Source of the DNA: Flavobacterium tegetincola DSM 22377
GTDB lineage: Bacteria; Bacteroidota; Bacteroidia; Flavobacteriales; Flavobacteriaceae
Assembly (NCBI RefSeq): GCF_000425485.1
Contig: NZ_AUDN01000015.1
Span: forward strand, 62,001-126,000
DNA length: 64,000 nt
Direction of reading: 5' to 3'
The position numbers were made by a program, and so were the translations under genes. Position 1 is the stretch's first letter. Every line of letters starts with the position of its first letter. Of the stretch, positions 36,405 through 44,433 are shown piece after piece. The notes beneath the pieces were generated by a model that saw nothing but the letters and a program-made list of their open reading frames with translations, searched no databases and was not told the DNA's origin.

Positions 36405-37187
36405 TTATTTTAAACTTTTAGCGCAACGAAAACCTAAATTTTTGGTAGTATAGCTAGCTTTTAAACTACCTCTGAATGCATATCGCATAAATGCGGCATA
36501 ATTCATTAAATCTGTGGCGTTAATAGAACCGCTTCCACAAAATAAATTGGAGTCGGTATCTTTATCTTTGCGACTTTCGCCTGATAAAAATATGGAATTG
36601 AAATCGTATGTCCATTCCCAAACTAGCCCATTCATGTCATATATACCCCAATAATTTTTGTATGTTTGTCCCACTTTATTGGTGTACGTATTGTTTTTTT
36701 CATACCAACTCAAGATGTATTTATTAAAGTCTTCTTTTGAACGCGCATCAATTCTTTTTTCATCTGCCATTCCTACATATTCCCATTCATCTAAAGTAGG
36801 CAATCGTTTGCCTTGACATTCACAATATTTTTTAGCAGCAAACCAAGAAATATTCGTAACAGGACTTTGAGGGTCTAGTTTTCCAAAACTTAAATCATTT
36901 GACCACTCCGTAAGATACGATACGTTGGCAAAAATTCTTTTGATTTTAGATTTCCCATAAGCTGGATTGTATTTCACGAAAGTGAGGTATTCGTAATTGG
37001 TAACAGGATATATGTCAAGTAAAAAAGCATCTACTTTTAAGGGTAGTTTATCATCCGTTCCATATAGAGGCACGTAACTTCCAGCATTTATTCGTGCCAT
37101 ATTCTTTGGCACTTGAGCAAAAGTAATGGAAACTCCCATGAACATCATTAAGCAATATCGCATTAAATTTATTTGTTGAGTTTCCAT
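36405..37187 (-). CDS. SUMF1/FGE-fold exported protein of the nirK locus
   Basis: This 260-residue protein has a signal-like N-terminus ending FAQ and a SUMF1 (formylglycine-generating-enzyme) domain: DIYPVTNYEYLTFV near 50, SPVTNISWFAAKKYCECQGK near 112, RLPTLDEWEYVG near 132, YDMNGLVWEWTYDF near 188 and GFRCAKSLK at the end. In true FGE two redox Cys flank the C-terminal loop; here only LFCGSGS is visible and the second position is not Cys, so sulfatase activation is unlikely. A structural or maturation role for NirK is inferred from location. The start is the ATG at 37187; TTG at 37205 is less likely. Confidence 0.8.
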   Translation of the reverse strand: METQQINLMRYCLMMFMGVSITFAQVPKNMARINAGSYVPLYGTDDKLPLKVDAFLLDIYPVTNYEYLTFVKYNPAYGKSKIKRIFANVSYLTEWSNDLSFGKLDPQSPVTNISWFAAKKYCECQGKRLPTLDEWEYVGMADEKRIDARSKEDFNKYILSWYEKNNTYTNKVGQTYKNYWGIYDMNGLVWEWTYDFNSIFLSGESRKDKDTDSNLFCGSGSINATDLMNYAAFMRYAFRGSLKASYTTKNLGFRCAKSLK

Positions 37188-37217
37188 TCTTTCTTGAATT
37201 AACAATTAACTATTAAT

Positions 37218-37642
37218 TTATTTTTTACCTCGTAAGGCTCTGACCATTGCGGGAGTAACTTTTATTATGTTATTTCCCCAGCTACTGTAAACGTACGTTA
37301 ATACATCTGCAATATGCTAGTCTTTTAAGTTTTGCGTTGGCATAACGAATTGATTTTTATGCCGTTAACTGTAATTGGTCCGTGTAATTCATTCATTACG
37401 GCCTTAATTGCTCTATTGGTATCTTTGTTAAGATAATCCGATTTAGCTAAAGGAGGAAATGCATTCGGAATCCTTAGTCCGGTAGCTCGGTGACGCGCTA
37501 AACAAGTTTTGGTATAAATTGCTTTTCCTATTGCACGGTCTTGAAAAGTGCTGACATTCGTTAGTTTATCGCCTGGCATAGTGAGGCTAAGTAAACTTCT
37601 TGCCATTTAAATAGACAATGCACTAAATATTATTGTTTTCAT
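37218..37642 (-). pseudogene. Degenerate small cytochrome c gene, paralog of the nirK C-terminal domain
   Basis: The remnant starts as MKTIIFSALSI and hits TAA (37607-37609), continues from 37606, then shifts frame after INS and hits TAG before HIADVLTYVYSSWGNN...TPAMV, ending at TAA 37218. The same segments ([33 protein letters not shown]) occur in the cytochrome domain of the adjacent NirK. The heme motif reads CLARH instead of CxxCH, from a codon CGT where TGT is expected. With two in-frame stops, a frameshift and loss of the heme Cys, the gene is dead, leaving a ~130-residue fossil. Confidence 0.85.
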
Positions 37643-37669
37643 AGTATTAAAGTGTTGAATTTTTTAATT

Positions 37670-39142
37670 TTACTCGTGCATATCTTTAACCTTTACTGGA
37701 GGTTTTGCTCTTTGCGTAGTTACCATCGCAGGAGTAATAACTGTTTTATTGTTACCCCAACTGTTATAAACGTAAGTCAAAACATCAGAAATTTCTTGGT
37801 TAGTTAAGTTTTGGCTTGTCATAACTGAGTTGTATTTTTTGCCATTTACAGTGATCTCACCAGTTAACCCGTGTAATACCGCATCAATCGCTCGACCTGG
37901 ATTAGCATTCAAGAAATCTGATTTTGCTAAAGGTGGAAAAGCATTTGGAATTCCTTGACCTTCCGCTTGGTGACATGCAAAACATGTATTTCCATAAATG
38001 TTCTTTCCATCTTTTACTTGTTGTGCCACTGTTTTATTTACAATAACTTCTTTTGACGAAGCAGTTTTTGGCATTGTTTGTACAGCTCCACCTTCTGGTA
38101 AATAAATACCTTCTTGTTTAGTTCCAGAATAAATTTTTGTGTTTTCAGGACCTTCTACTTTTAGCATTCCTAATGCACCTTTGTTAAACGCTCTAAAAAT
38201 TGAGTGATCCACTAATATTAATGTTCCTGGAACTTCCACTTTAAATTCTACAATTGCAGCTCCACCAGCTGGTATTAAGGTTGTCTGAACATTTTCATTA
38301 ATCATACTTCCACCTTCAATATGAACTCTGTCAAAAATTTCTCCAATCACGTGGAAGGAAGATACTAAGTTTGGTCCACCGTTACCCATGTAAATTCGTA
38401 CTGTTTCTCCAACTTTTGCAGTTAGAGCGTTATCCCCAGTTAAAGCGCCTACTTTCCCGTTGAACACAACATAATCAGCTCTTTCTTCGATAGCTTTATT
38501 CATGTCGAATGCCTGCATTCCTTGATCACCATATTTTCCCTTGGTATAGAAATCCCCTTGCATTACGTAATATTCTTTGTCTACTTTTGGCAAACCGCCT
38601 TCTGGTTCAACTAAAATTAAACCATACATTCCGTTCGCAATGTGCATTCCGACTGGAGCTGTAGCACAGTGGTAAACATACAAGCCAGGATTTAAAGTTT
38701 TAAAACTAAAAGTTTTTTCATGTCCAGGAGCCACTAAAGAGGAAGTAGCACCACCTCCTGGTCCAGTCACAGCATGCATGTCAATATTGTGCGGCAATTT
38801 ATTGTCGGGATGATTTTTTAAAGTAAATTCCACTTCGTCACCTACACGTGTTCTGATGAAACTTCCAGGTACGCTTCCGCCAAAAGTCCAATACATATAT
38901 TTTGTACCATCTGTCATTTCACCTTCTTGCTCCAGAATTTCCATATTTACAATTAGCTTTTTAGCTGTTCGATCGCCAACTGGTGCGGGTACAAATGGAG
39001 GTGAAGTTAATTCAGCATTCATAGTTCCTTTAACAGAAACATCTAAATTATTGCTTTCAGGATCACTATTGTTCTGCTTACATGACAAACCCATGACACA
39101 TGCAGTACTCAAAATCAGGGCTTTTTTTACAAAATTTGTCAT
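37670..39142 (-). CDS. nirK: Copper nitrite reductase with C-terminal cytochrome c domain
   Basis: This 490-residue enzyme reduces nitrite to nitric oxide. The lipobox LSC places the acyl Cys at 21. The two cupredoxin domains carry type-1 and type-2 copper ligands: H118 and H123 in [12 protein letters not shown] with D121 as catalytic Asp, H158/C159 in VYHCATAP, H167 in [10 protein letters not shown] with M172 as type-1 axial ligand, then [10 protein letters not shown] and [10 protein letters not shown] heme domain follows with CFACH near 390 and [11 protein letters not shown] near 465. The heme tail would feed electrons directly to the type-1 copper. It heads the minus-strand cluster with SUMF1, SCO and porin genes. 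Confidence 0.95.
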   Translation of the reverse strand: MTNFVKKALILSTACVMGLSCKQNNSDPESNNLDVSVKGTMNAELTSPPFVPAPVGDRTAKKLIVNMEILEQEGEMTDGTKYMYWTFGGSVPGSFIRTRVGDEVEFTLKNHPDNKLPHNIDMHAVTGPGGGATSSLVAPGHEKTFSFKTLNPGLYVYHCATAPVGMHIANGMYGLILVEPEGGLPKVDKEYYVMQGDFYTKGKYGDQGMQAFDMNKAIEERADYVVFNGKVGALTGDNALTAKVGETVRIYMGNGGPNLVSSFHVIGEIFDRVHIEGGSMINENVQTTLIPAGGAAIVEFKVEVPGTLILVDHSIFRAFNKGALGMLKVEGPENTKIYSGTKQEGIYLPEGGAVQTMPKTASSKEVIVNKTVAQQVKDGKNIYGNTCFACHQAEGQGIPNAFPPLAKSDFLNANPGRAIDAVLHGLTGEITVNGKKYNSVMTSQNLTNQEISDVLTYVYNSWGNNKTVITPAMVTTQRAKPPVKVKDMHE

Positions 39143-39181
39143 AACATTTATATTAGTTAATATTGCTTTCTTTTACTATTG

Positions 39182-39207
39182 ATTTACAAGACAAATTTAC
39201 AAGACAA
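39182..39207. repeat. 13-bp perfect tandem repeat in the nirK promoter
   Basis: ATTTACAAGACAA occurs twice head to tail (39182-39194 and 39195-39207). On the minus strand the junction creates the -7 box TAAATTTG. Confidence 0.8.
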
Positions 39208-39245
39208 AGATGTTATTTAACATGACTTTTATCATGATTGTTAAA
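39192..39245 (-). promoter_or_regulatory. Putative activator-dependent promoter of nirK
   Basis: On the minus strand TAAATTTG (39192-39199) matches the -7 box but no TTG lies at 17-23 bp upstream. Instead a gapped palindrome TTTAAC-ATGA ... TCAT-GATT-GTTAAA covers 39216-39245, centred about 44 bp upstream of the predicted start. That is the position used by Crp/FNR-type activators. The identity of any regulator is not shown. Confidence 0.5.
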
Positions 39246-39436
39246 TATTTTAGCGTTTTATTAAGATATTCTTGTAATGCTTTGTATACGCTGCTTTAAC
39301 AATAATTTCCTAAACAATTCTTAAAATTATATAAACAAGACATAGTCTTGCTACAGGCGCCACACGCCATTTTTGTGAAAATTACGATACTATTGGAAAG
39401 GAAGCAATGCTAATAGATAAGACTGGGTACTAGAGA

Positions 39437-39625
39437 TTAATCCTTTAAAAAAGTTTTAATGGCAAATAAAATCGCAATAAATAAGAAGAAAAATAAAAGG
39501 ATAATGTACGATTTTTTATAAAAAACTGCGTGTATTTTTTTGTCTTTTAGGTAACTAAAGGTAATTACTGCGATAAATACTACTACAAATAGTGCTGCAA
39601 AAATAAGTTGACCCTGACTAAACAT
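39437..39625 (-). CDS. Small two-helix membrane protein
   Basis: This 62-residue protein from the ATG at 39625 has two hydrophobic helices (about 8-28 and 39-58) separated by a basic loop SYLKDKKIHAVFYKK. The frame could begin at a TTG at 39652, but a -7 box TAATTTTG lies inside that extension. It is divergent from the MazG-like gene. No family recognised; its function is unknown. Confidence 0.6.
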   Translation of the reverse strand: MFSQGQLIFAALFVVVFIAVITFSYLKDKKIHAVFYKKSYIILLFFFLFIAILFAIKTFLKD

Positions 39626-39635
39626 ATTTATTTTT

Positions 39636-39668
39636 TTTGCAAAATTAATCAATAATTACCTATTTTTG
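39636..39668 (+). promoter_or_regulatory. Overlapping divergent promoters
   Basis: Rightward: TTTG (39636-39639), 21 bp, TATTTTTG (39661-39668) for the MazG-like gene. Leftward: -7 box TAATTTTG (39640-39647 on the minus strand) for the small membrane protein. The two share DNA and may interfere. Confidence 0.6.
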
Positions 39669-39697
39669 GATACATCCAAATTATTAATTTTCAATTT

Positions 39698-40081
39698 ATG
39701 CAAAAGCAGTTAGAAGGAGTAAAATTATTTCATCAAACGTTTAAAGTTGGTTTTAAAGATGAACCCACAGGCACTCTAGGCAATGCTAAAAATAAGTTGC
39801 GGTACGATTTGATGAAAGAAGAAAATGAAGAATATCTTAAAGCAGTCCAAGAGGATGATCTAGCGGAGATTGCTGACGCTTTGGGTGATATGTTGTACAT
39901 TTTATGCGGTACCATTCTCGAGCATGGATTGCAATATAAAATAGAAAGTGTCTTTGATGAAATTCAGCGAAGCAATATGAGTAAATTAGGTATAGATGGT
40001 CAACCTATTTTTCGGGAAGACGGAAAAGTAATAAAAGGTCCTGTTTATTCCAAACCCGATTTTACTGAAATATTGAAATAA
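39698..40081 (+). CDS. MazG-like nucleotide pyrophosphohydrolase family protein
   Basis: The 127-residue all-alpha protein carries the MazG/HisE-superfamily metal motif: KEENEEYLKA near residue 46 and AEIADALGDMLYIL near 61 (ExxE...ExxD). Such enzymes hydrolyse nucleoside triphosphates to monophosphates and pyrophosphate, often cleaning damaged nucleotides. The C-terminal half (SNMSKLGIDGQPIFREDGK) is characteristic of the phage/bacterial MazG-like subgroup. It is cytoplasmic. The substrate is unknown. Confidence 0.88.
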   Translation: MQKQLEGVKLFHQTFKVGFKDEPTGTLGNAKNKLRYDLMKEENEEYLKAVQEDDLAEIADALGDMLYILCGTILEHGLQYKIESVFDEIQRSNMSKLGIDGQPIFREDGKVIKGPVYSKPDFTEILK

Positions 40082-40120
40082 AAAAAAATCGCATTATCTA
40101 CTTTTAAAGACAATGCGATT
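40081..40120 (-). terminator. Intrinsic terminator of ilvE
   Basis: Arms AATCGCATT (40087-40095) and AATGCGATT (40112-40120). Read on the minus strand the hairpin is followed by a run of eight T (A-run 40081-40088 on the + strand), fitting ilvE termination. Confidence 0.75.
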
Positions 40121-40128
40121 TCTAATTT

Positions 40129-41196
40129 TTAAACCTTTACAGTCCATCCAAAGGTGTCTTCGGCAAGATTGTATTGAATTTTATTTAATTGGTCTTTTAA
40201 ATTTTGTGCAAATGAATCCGACGCTATTGGAAGTTCATGATATAAACCTTTGTATGAAAATCCTTTAATTGGACTCACTACAGCGGCTGTTCCTGCACCA
40301 AAGATTTCCTTCAAATCTCCATTTTTGCTACTTTCTAATAATTCTTCTACTAAAACGGGACGCACTTCAACAGACATTCCAGATTTTTCTGCTAAGGCGA
40401 TCAAGCTTTTTCTGGTAATTCCATCTAAGATTCGATCACTTGTTGGAGCAGTTAGAAGTGTATCTTTAATTCTAAAGAAAACGTTCATAGTTCCTGCTTC
40501 TTCTAATTTAGTATGCGTTGCATCATCTGTCCAAATGATTTGCTGAAAACCTTCTTTATTTGCAAGAGCCGTTGGATAAAATTGTCCCGCGTAGTTTCCT
40601 GCCGCTTTTGCGGCACCAATTCCACCATTTGCTGCACGACTGTAATGTTCTGCTACAATTACTTTTACTTCTCCAGAATAGTAGGATTTTGCAGGTGATA
40701 AGATGATCACAAATCTATATTCTGCTGACGGAGAAGCAATCACTCCCGTTCCAGTAGCAATCATAAACGGACGAATGTAAAGCGAATTTCCCAAACCTTT
40801 TTTAACCCACTCTTTATCAATTTCAATTAATTGATTTAAGCCATCCAAAAAGATGTCTTCGTCAACTTCTGCCATAGCCATTCGAGCGGCAGATTTATTA
40901 AATCGTTTGTAATTTTCGTCAGGTCTAAAAAGCCATACTTCGTCATTTTCATCTTTAAAGGCTTTCATTCCTTCAAAAATAGCTTGACCGTAGTGAAAAA
41001 CTTTTGAAGATGGATCCATTAAAAAAGGAGCATAAGGTTTGATTTCAGGCTTTTGCCATGCACCATTTTTATAGTCACATACGAGCATGTGATCTGTAAA
41101 AGTGGAGCCAAATGTTAAATTTTCAAAATCCACATCACTAATTTTACTTTTTAAAGCTTTTGTAATGTCGATTTGTATAGTAGATTTTGAACTCAT
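40129..41196 (-). CDS. ilvE: Branched-chain amino acid aminotransferase
   Basis: This 355-residue fold-IV PLP transaminase performs the last step of leucine, isoleucine and valine synthesis. Signatures: YGQAIFEGMKAFKDENDEVWLF near residue 73 (residues 72-93), YIRPFMIATG near 145, and AAKAAGNYAGQF near 205 with the PLP Lys. EEAGTMNVFFRI near 250, followed by the ILDGITRKSLIAL loop, is typical of the long (type II) BCAT. It is cytoplasmic. It stands alone; an 11-bp tandem repeat lies upstream. Confidence 0.95.
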   Translation of the reverse strand: MSSKSTIQIDITKALKSKISDVDFENLTFGSTFTDHMLVCDYKNGAWQKPEIKPYAPFLMDPSSKVFHYGQAIFEGMKAFKDENDEVWLFRPDENYKRFNKSAARMAMAEVDEDIFLDGLNQLIEIDKEWVKKGLGNSLYIRPFMIATGTGVIASPSAEYRFVIILSPAKSYYSGEVKVIVAEHYSRAANGGIGAAKAAGNYAGQFYPTALANKEGFQQIIWTDDATHTKLEEAGTMNVFFRIKDTLLTAPTSDRILDGITRKSLIALAEKSGMSVEVRPVLVEELLESSKNGDLKEIFGAGTAAVVSPIKGFSYKGLYHELPIASDSFAQNLKDQLNKIQYNLAEDTFGWTVKV

Positions 41197-41318
41197 ATAA
41201 ATTTTATTTTATTATTAAATATAAAAATTAGTGCCGTTTATCTCTAGTTTAACGGTGTATTTCTACATTTTGCTAAATTAGTAAATTAAAATACATAACC
41301 GTTTTAGCGCGAGAATAT

Positions 41319-41340
41319 TTATCCTAAAATTATCCTAAAA
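41319..41340. repeat. 11-bp tandem repeat between ilvE and the DUF4920 gene
   Basis: TTATCCTAAAA occurs twice in direct succession (41319-41329 and 41330-41340), an exact helical-turn period. GCGC elements flank it at about 41307 and 41348. It might be a regulator site shared by the divergent genes. Confidence 0.55.
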
Positions 41341-41456
41341 GTAAGAAGCGCGGCATCTTGTTTAGACTGTTTTAAATTAACATTTTTACTCCTAATAAGT
41401 AGTACAAGTTTAAATTATCTCCTTACTTTTGTCAGCTAACCACTAAAATAAAAAAC

Positions 41457-41948
41457 ATGAAGAATATCTTTATTTTATCTTGCTCCTTATTAATATTGGT
41501 AAGTTGTAAAAAAGAAGAAGAGGTAAAACCTGTAGCCCAAGAAATTGCTTACGAGAGTTTTGGTGCAAAAATCGGTGCTGAAGATGCTCTTTCGTCTCAG
41601 GAAATGCTTGAAAAATATAAGAGTTTAAAATCAGGTGATACGATTGACGTCAAATTTAAAACTGTCATCAATGAAGTTTGCAAAAAGAAAGGCTGTTGGA
41701 TGACAATGGAACTTTCTTCTGACCAAGAGGCTTTTGTGAAATTTAAAGATTATGCTTTTTTTGTTCCTAAAAATGCAGATAGAAGCGAAGCAATTGTAAG
41801 TGGAAAGGCATTTATGGATAGTATTTCGGTAAATGACTTGCGCCATTTTGCAAAAGACGGAGGAAAAACAGAAGCTGAAATCGCACAAATAACAAAGCCA
41901 GAAGTGAAATTTTCTTTCCAAGCGGACGGAGTATTGATTCAAAAATAA
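41457..41948 (+). CDS. DUF4920 lipoprotein
   Basis: This 163-residue lipoprotein (lipobox LILVSC, Cys 17) has a DUF4920 domain. The centre carries VINEVCKKKGCWMTM near residue 70, two Cys spaced by four residues and followed by Trp, a conserved family feature that may bind metal or form a disulfide. The stop and the next start share one base (TAATG), so it is coupled to the mono-heme lipoprotein. A -7 box TACTTTTG lies at 41424-41431. The function is unknown. Confidence 0.8.
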   Translation: MKNIFILSCSLLILVSCKKEEEVKPVAQEIAYESFGAKIGAEDALSSQEMLEKYKSLKSGDTIDVKFKTVINEVCKKKGCWMTMELSSDQEAFVKFKDYAFFVPKNADRSEAIVSGKAFMDSISVNDLRHFAKDGGKTEAEIAQITKPEVKFSFQADGVLIQK

Positions 41949-42391
41949 TGAAGAAGATCTTATTGCTGTTTATTATTGCTTCCGTGAGTTTTTCGTGCAT
42001 TAAAAAGGCTGAAGAAACGAACGTGGCTGAAGAAAAAAGTGGCACCGGAAAAGAATTTGAAATGTATAAGATGTCGGAAATGGCAATGCTTATGGAGCAA
42101 ATGTACGTGGATAACGAGCAATTGCGTCAGCGTATTGTAAATGGTGACACTATCGGTAAATTTCCGAACCATTTTTTGAAGATACACAAGTCGGTAATGA
42201 CGGATGAGCAAGAAAATGATGCTTTTTTCAAGTTACAAGCTGCTAATTTTATAAATGCACAAGAACTCATCTATGAAGATCCAAGTAATGCAAAAGAGCA
42301 TTTTAATAAGGCAGTAGATGCTTGTGTGCAATGTCACGAAGTTAAATGCGGTGGTCCAATTCAAAGAATTAAAAAACTGTACATTAAATAA
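41948..42391 (+). CDS. Mono-heme c-type lipoprotein
   Basis: This 147-residue lipoprotein (lipobox VSFSC, Cys 17) contains one covalent heme motif CVQCH near residue 130, followed by EVKCGGPIQ. Residues 40-115 are helical, with Met/His residues (KIHKSVM) that could supply the distal ligand. The heme at the C-terminal end resembles cytochrome c' topology, although no strong homology is claimed. It is flanked without gaps by the DUF4920 lipoprotein and mnmD. It is probably a periplasmic electron carrier. Confidence 0.75.
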   Translation: MKKILLLFIIASVSFSCIKKAEETNVAEEKSGTGKEFEMYKMSEMAMLMEQMYVDNEQLRQRIVNGDTIGKFPNHFLKIHKSVMTDEQENDAFFKLQAANFINAQELIYEDPSNAKEHFNKAVDACVQCHEVKCGGPIQRIKKLYIK

Positions 42392-43060
42392 ATGAAAAGA
42401 GAAATTGTAAAAACTTCTGATGGTTCTACAACGATTTACCTACCAGAATTGGAGGAAAATTACCATTCTAAACATGGCGCAATTCAGGAGGCAAAACATG
42501 TTTTTATTAAGAACGGCTTTGCAGAAAATAAAGCTCCAACAATTTCTATTTTAGAAATTGGTTTTGGAACAGGTCTAAATGCCTTTATCACATTCTTAGA
42601 GGCAAAGAAAACGAATCAAAAAGTAAATTACTCAGGAATAGAAGCCTATCCTGTACCTTTTGATGAAATTGCTCAGATGAATTATGTTATTGAACTGCAA
42701 GCTGCTGCATTTGAGACTGAATTTAAAAAAATGCACGATTGCGAATGGAATATAAATGTTAAAATTTCCGACGATTTTTGTTTAACAAAGCGGAAGCAAT
42801 TTTTTAGCGAAATAGATGATGTTGAACAGTTTGATCTTATTTATTTCGATGCTTTCGGATATCGTGTACAACCTGATTTGTGGAGCACCGAAATTTTTGA
42901 GAAGATGTATAACTCTTTGAAGCCGGGAGGTAAGCTAGTCACTTATGCCGCACGTGGTGTGGTAAAAAGGAGTATGATTGAAGTTGGTTTTACCGTTGAA
43001 AAATTAGCAGGACCTCCAGGAAAAAGAGAAATGTTTAGAGCAACTAAGGCTGCGATTTAA
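42392..43060 (+). CDS. mnmD: tRNA 5-methylaminomethyl-2-thiouridine methyltransferase domain protein MnmD
   Basis: This 222-residue SAM-dependent enzyme (Methyltransf_30/DUF752) completes the mnm5s2U34 wobble base of tRNAs. The N-terminal YHSKHGAIQEAKHVFI near residue 25, SAM motif ILEIGFGTGLNAF near 50, and IYFDAFGYRVQPDLWS near 150 are characteristic. It is the single-domain form, without the MnmC1 oxidase found in E. coli MnmC. Its ATG directly abuts the previous stop codon, so translation is likely coupled, an odd pairing with a periplasmic cytochrome. Confidence 0.9.
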   Translation: MKREIVKTSDGSTTIYLPELEENYHSKHGAIQEAKHVFIKNGFAENKAPTISILEIGFGTGLNAFITFLEAKKTNQKVNYSGIEAYPVPFDEIAQMNYVIELQAAAFETEFKKMHDCEWNINVKISDDFCLTKRKQFFSEIDDVEQFDLIYFDAFGYRVQPDLWSTEIFEKMYNSLKPGGKLVTYAARGVVKRSMIEVGFTVEKLAGPPGKREMFRATKAAI

Positions 43061-43160
43061 CATAATCCTTGGATTTTATTAACTTTTGGCTTGTAAAAGC
43101 TGTCGTAAAATTCAGTAGATTTGGTATTCAACAATTGTAAAAAACGGGAAGTCGGAAATT

Positions 43161-43355
43161 ATGAAGAAAACCATGTTCAGTTACACAAAAAATGTATTGG
43201 AAAGAGTAAGTTTTGACCCATTACTCTTTTGCAAAGAAGTTAGAAAAGCGCTTAAAGTGTTATTGCCTTACGAAATCGAACAATTAAGAGATTGGTTGAT
43301 GCAGTACACTGAGGAAAAACCAGAGTTGCAGCATTGTCAATTACTATTAAATTAA
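43161..43355 (+). CDS. Small conserved flavobacterial protein
   Basis: This 64-residue basic, helical protein contains NVLERVSFDPLLFCKEVRKAL, LLPYEIEQLRDWL and a terminal ELQHC segment. Short proteins of this kind are conserved in flavobacteria in my experience, but the function is unknown to me. It is transcribed alone and ended by a strong terminator. Confidence 0.75.
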   Translation: MKKTMFSYTKNVLERVSFDPLLFCKEVRKALKVLLPYEIEQLRDWLMQYTEEKPELQHCQLLLN

Positions 43356-43358
43356 TGT

Positions 43359-43384
43359 AAGAGAGCCTATTGGGCTCTTTTTTT
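43359..43384 (+). terminator. Intrinsic terminator
   Basis: Stem AGAGCC (43362-43367) with GGCTCT (43373-43378), then a T-run to 43384. It also overlaps the oxyR stop. Confidence 0.85.
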
Positions 43385-44324
43385 ATTTCTTAGATAGAGG
43401 ACTTATAATTTGGACGTTATGAAACGCAATGGCGCCTTTCACTACTCCAGTTATTGTGTTTTTTAAAGCATCTATGATGTGAATTTTCAATTCTGTTTTA
43501 GGAAAAATTAAACTTATTTCTCGTGCAGGTTTTGGCTCTACAAAATGATATAGGTTTTTCTTGTCTTTTTCATTTAAATCTAAAGTATGAAGGAAAGGGA
43601 GTAAAGTTGTACCTAAACCTTCATTAGCAAGTTTTACTAGTGTTTCAAAACTTCCGCTTTCAAGTTGAAACGTATTTCCAAAATCAGCACCTGAATTTTT
43701 ACAGAGGTTTAGAATTCCGTCTCTAAAACAATGTCCATCTTGTAAGAGTAAAATATCTTCAATGTTTAAGTCACTGATTTCAATTTCAACTTTATCTTTA
43801 ATTTTATGGTTTTCGGGGATGTATGCTACGAAAGGCTCATAATACAGCACAATTTCTTTCAGCTTCTCCTCTTGCAAAGGTGTGGAAGCAATTGCAGCGT
43901 CCAGATGACCATTTTTGAGACGGTTGATGATTTCATCCGTATTTAACTCTTCAATAATAAGTTTTACTTTTGGATACTTTTTAATAAAATTATTCAAAAA
44001 CATGGGTAGTAATGTAGGCATGATTGTTGGAATAATTCCCAATCTAAATTCCCCTCCAATAAATCCTTTCTGATGTTCCACTATATCTTTAATCCGATCC
44101 GCTTCAATAACGATATTTTTTGCTTGCGCTACAATTTTTTCACCAATATCAGTCAATTGAATGGGTTTCTTGGTACGGTCAAATATCTGAATTTTTAGCT
44201 CTTCTTCAATTTTTTGAATTTGCATACTTAATGTGGGCTGCGTTACAAAGCATTTTTCAGCTGCCAAAGTGAAATTTCGGTGTTCGGCTACAGCCAAGAC
44301 ATATTGAAGTTGAGTGATCGTCAT
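43383..44324 (-). CDS. oxyR: Hydrogen-peroxide sensing LysR-type regulator OxyR
   Basis: This 313-residue LysR-family protein has a winged HTH (residues 1-60, LAAEKCFVTQPTLSMQIQ) and a C-terminal sensor domain. Its redox pair is in DGHCFRDGILNLCK near residue 200, two Cys nine residues apart as in OxyR (C199/C208). LLPMFLNNFIKKYPKVKL near 95 is the usual RD-I region. It activates peroxide-defence genes. The divergent dps gene, 109 bp away, is a likely target. A -7 box TAAATTTG lies at 44341-44348 on the minus strand. Confidence 0.92.
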   Translation of the reverse strand: MTITQLQYVLAVAEHRNFTLAAEKCFVTQPTLSMQIQKIEEELKIQIFDRTKKPIQLTDIGEKIVAQAKNIVIEADRIKDIVEHQKGFIGGEFRLGIIPTIMPTLLPMFLNNFIKKYPKVKLIIEELNTDEIINRLKNGHLDAAIASTPLQEEKLKEIVLYYEPFVAYIPENHKIKDKVEIEISDLNIEDILLLQDGHCFRDGILNLCKNSGADFGNTFQLESGSFETLVKLANEGLGTTLLPFLHTLDLNEKDKKNLYHFVEPKPAREISLIFPKTELKIHIIDALKNTITGVVKGAIAFHNVQIISPLSKK

Positions 44325-44433
44325 TATAGTATGTTTTAGGCAAATTTAAGAAAACTATAAGTCTAAGTTCTGTTTGAAAGGATAAATATTTTGTAATTTT
44401 AAGGTACAAATTATAAACCTTTAAAAGTTAATT

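Noticed and set aside
44325..44433. Classic OxyR four-part binding site between oxyR and dps
   Set aside because: ATAG and CTAT elements occur singly but not with the required spacing; only the divergent layout supports the regulation.
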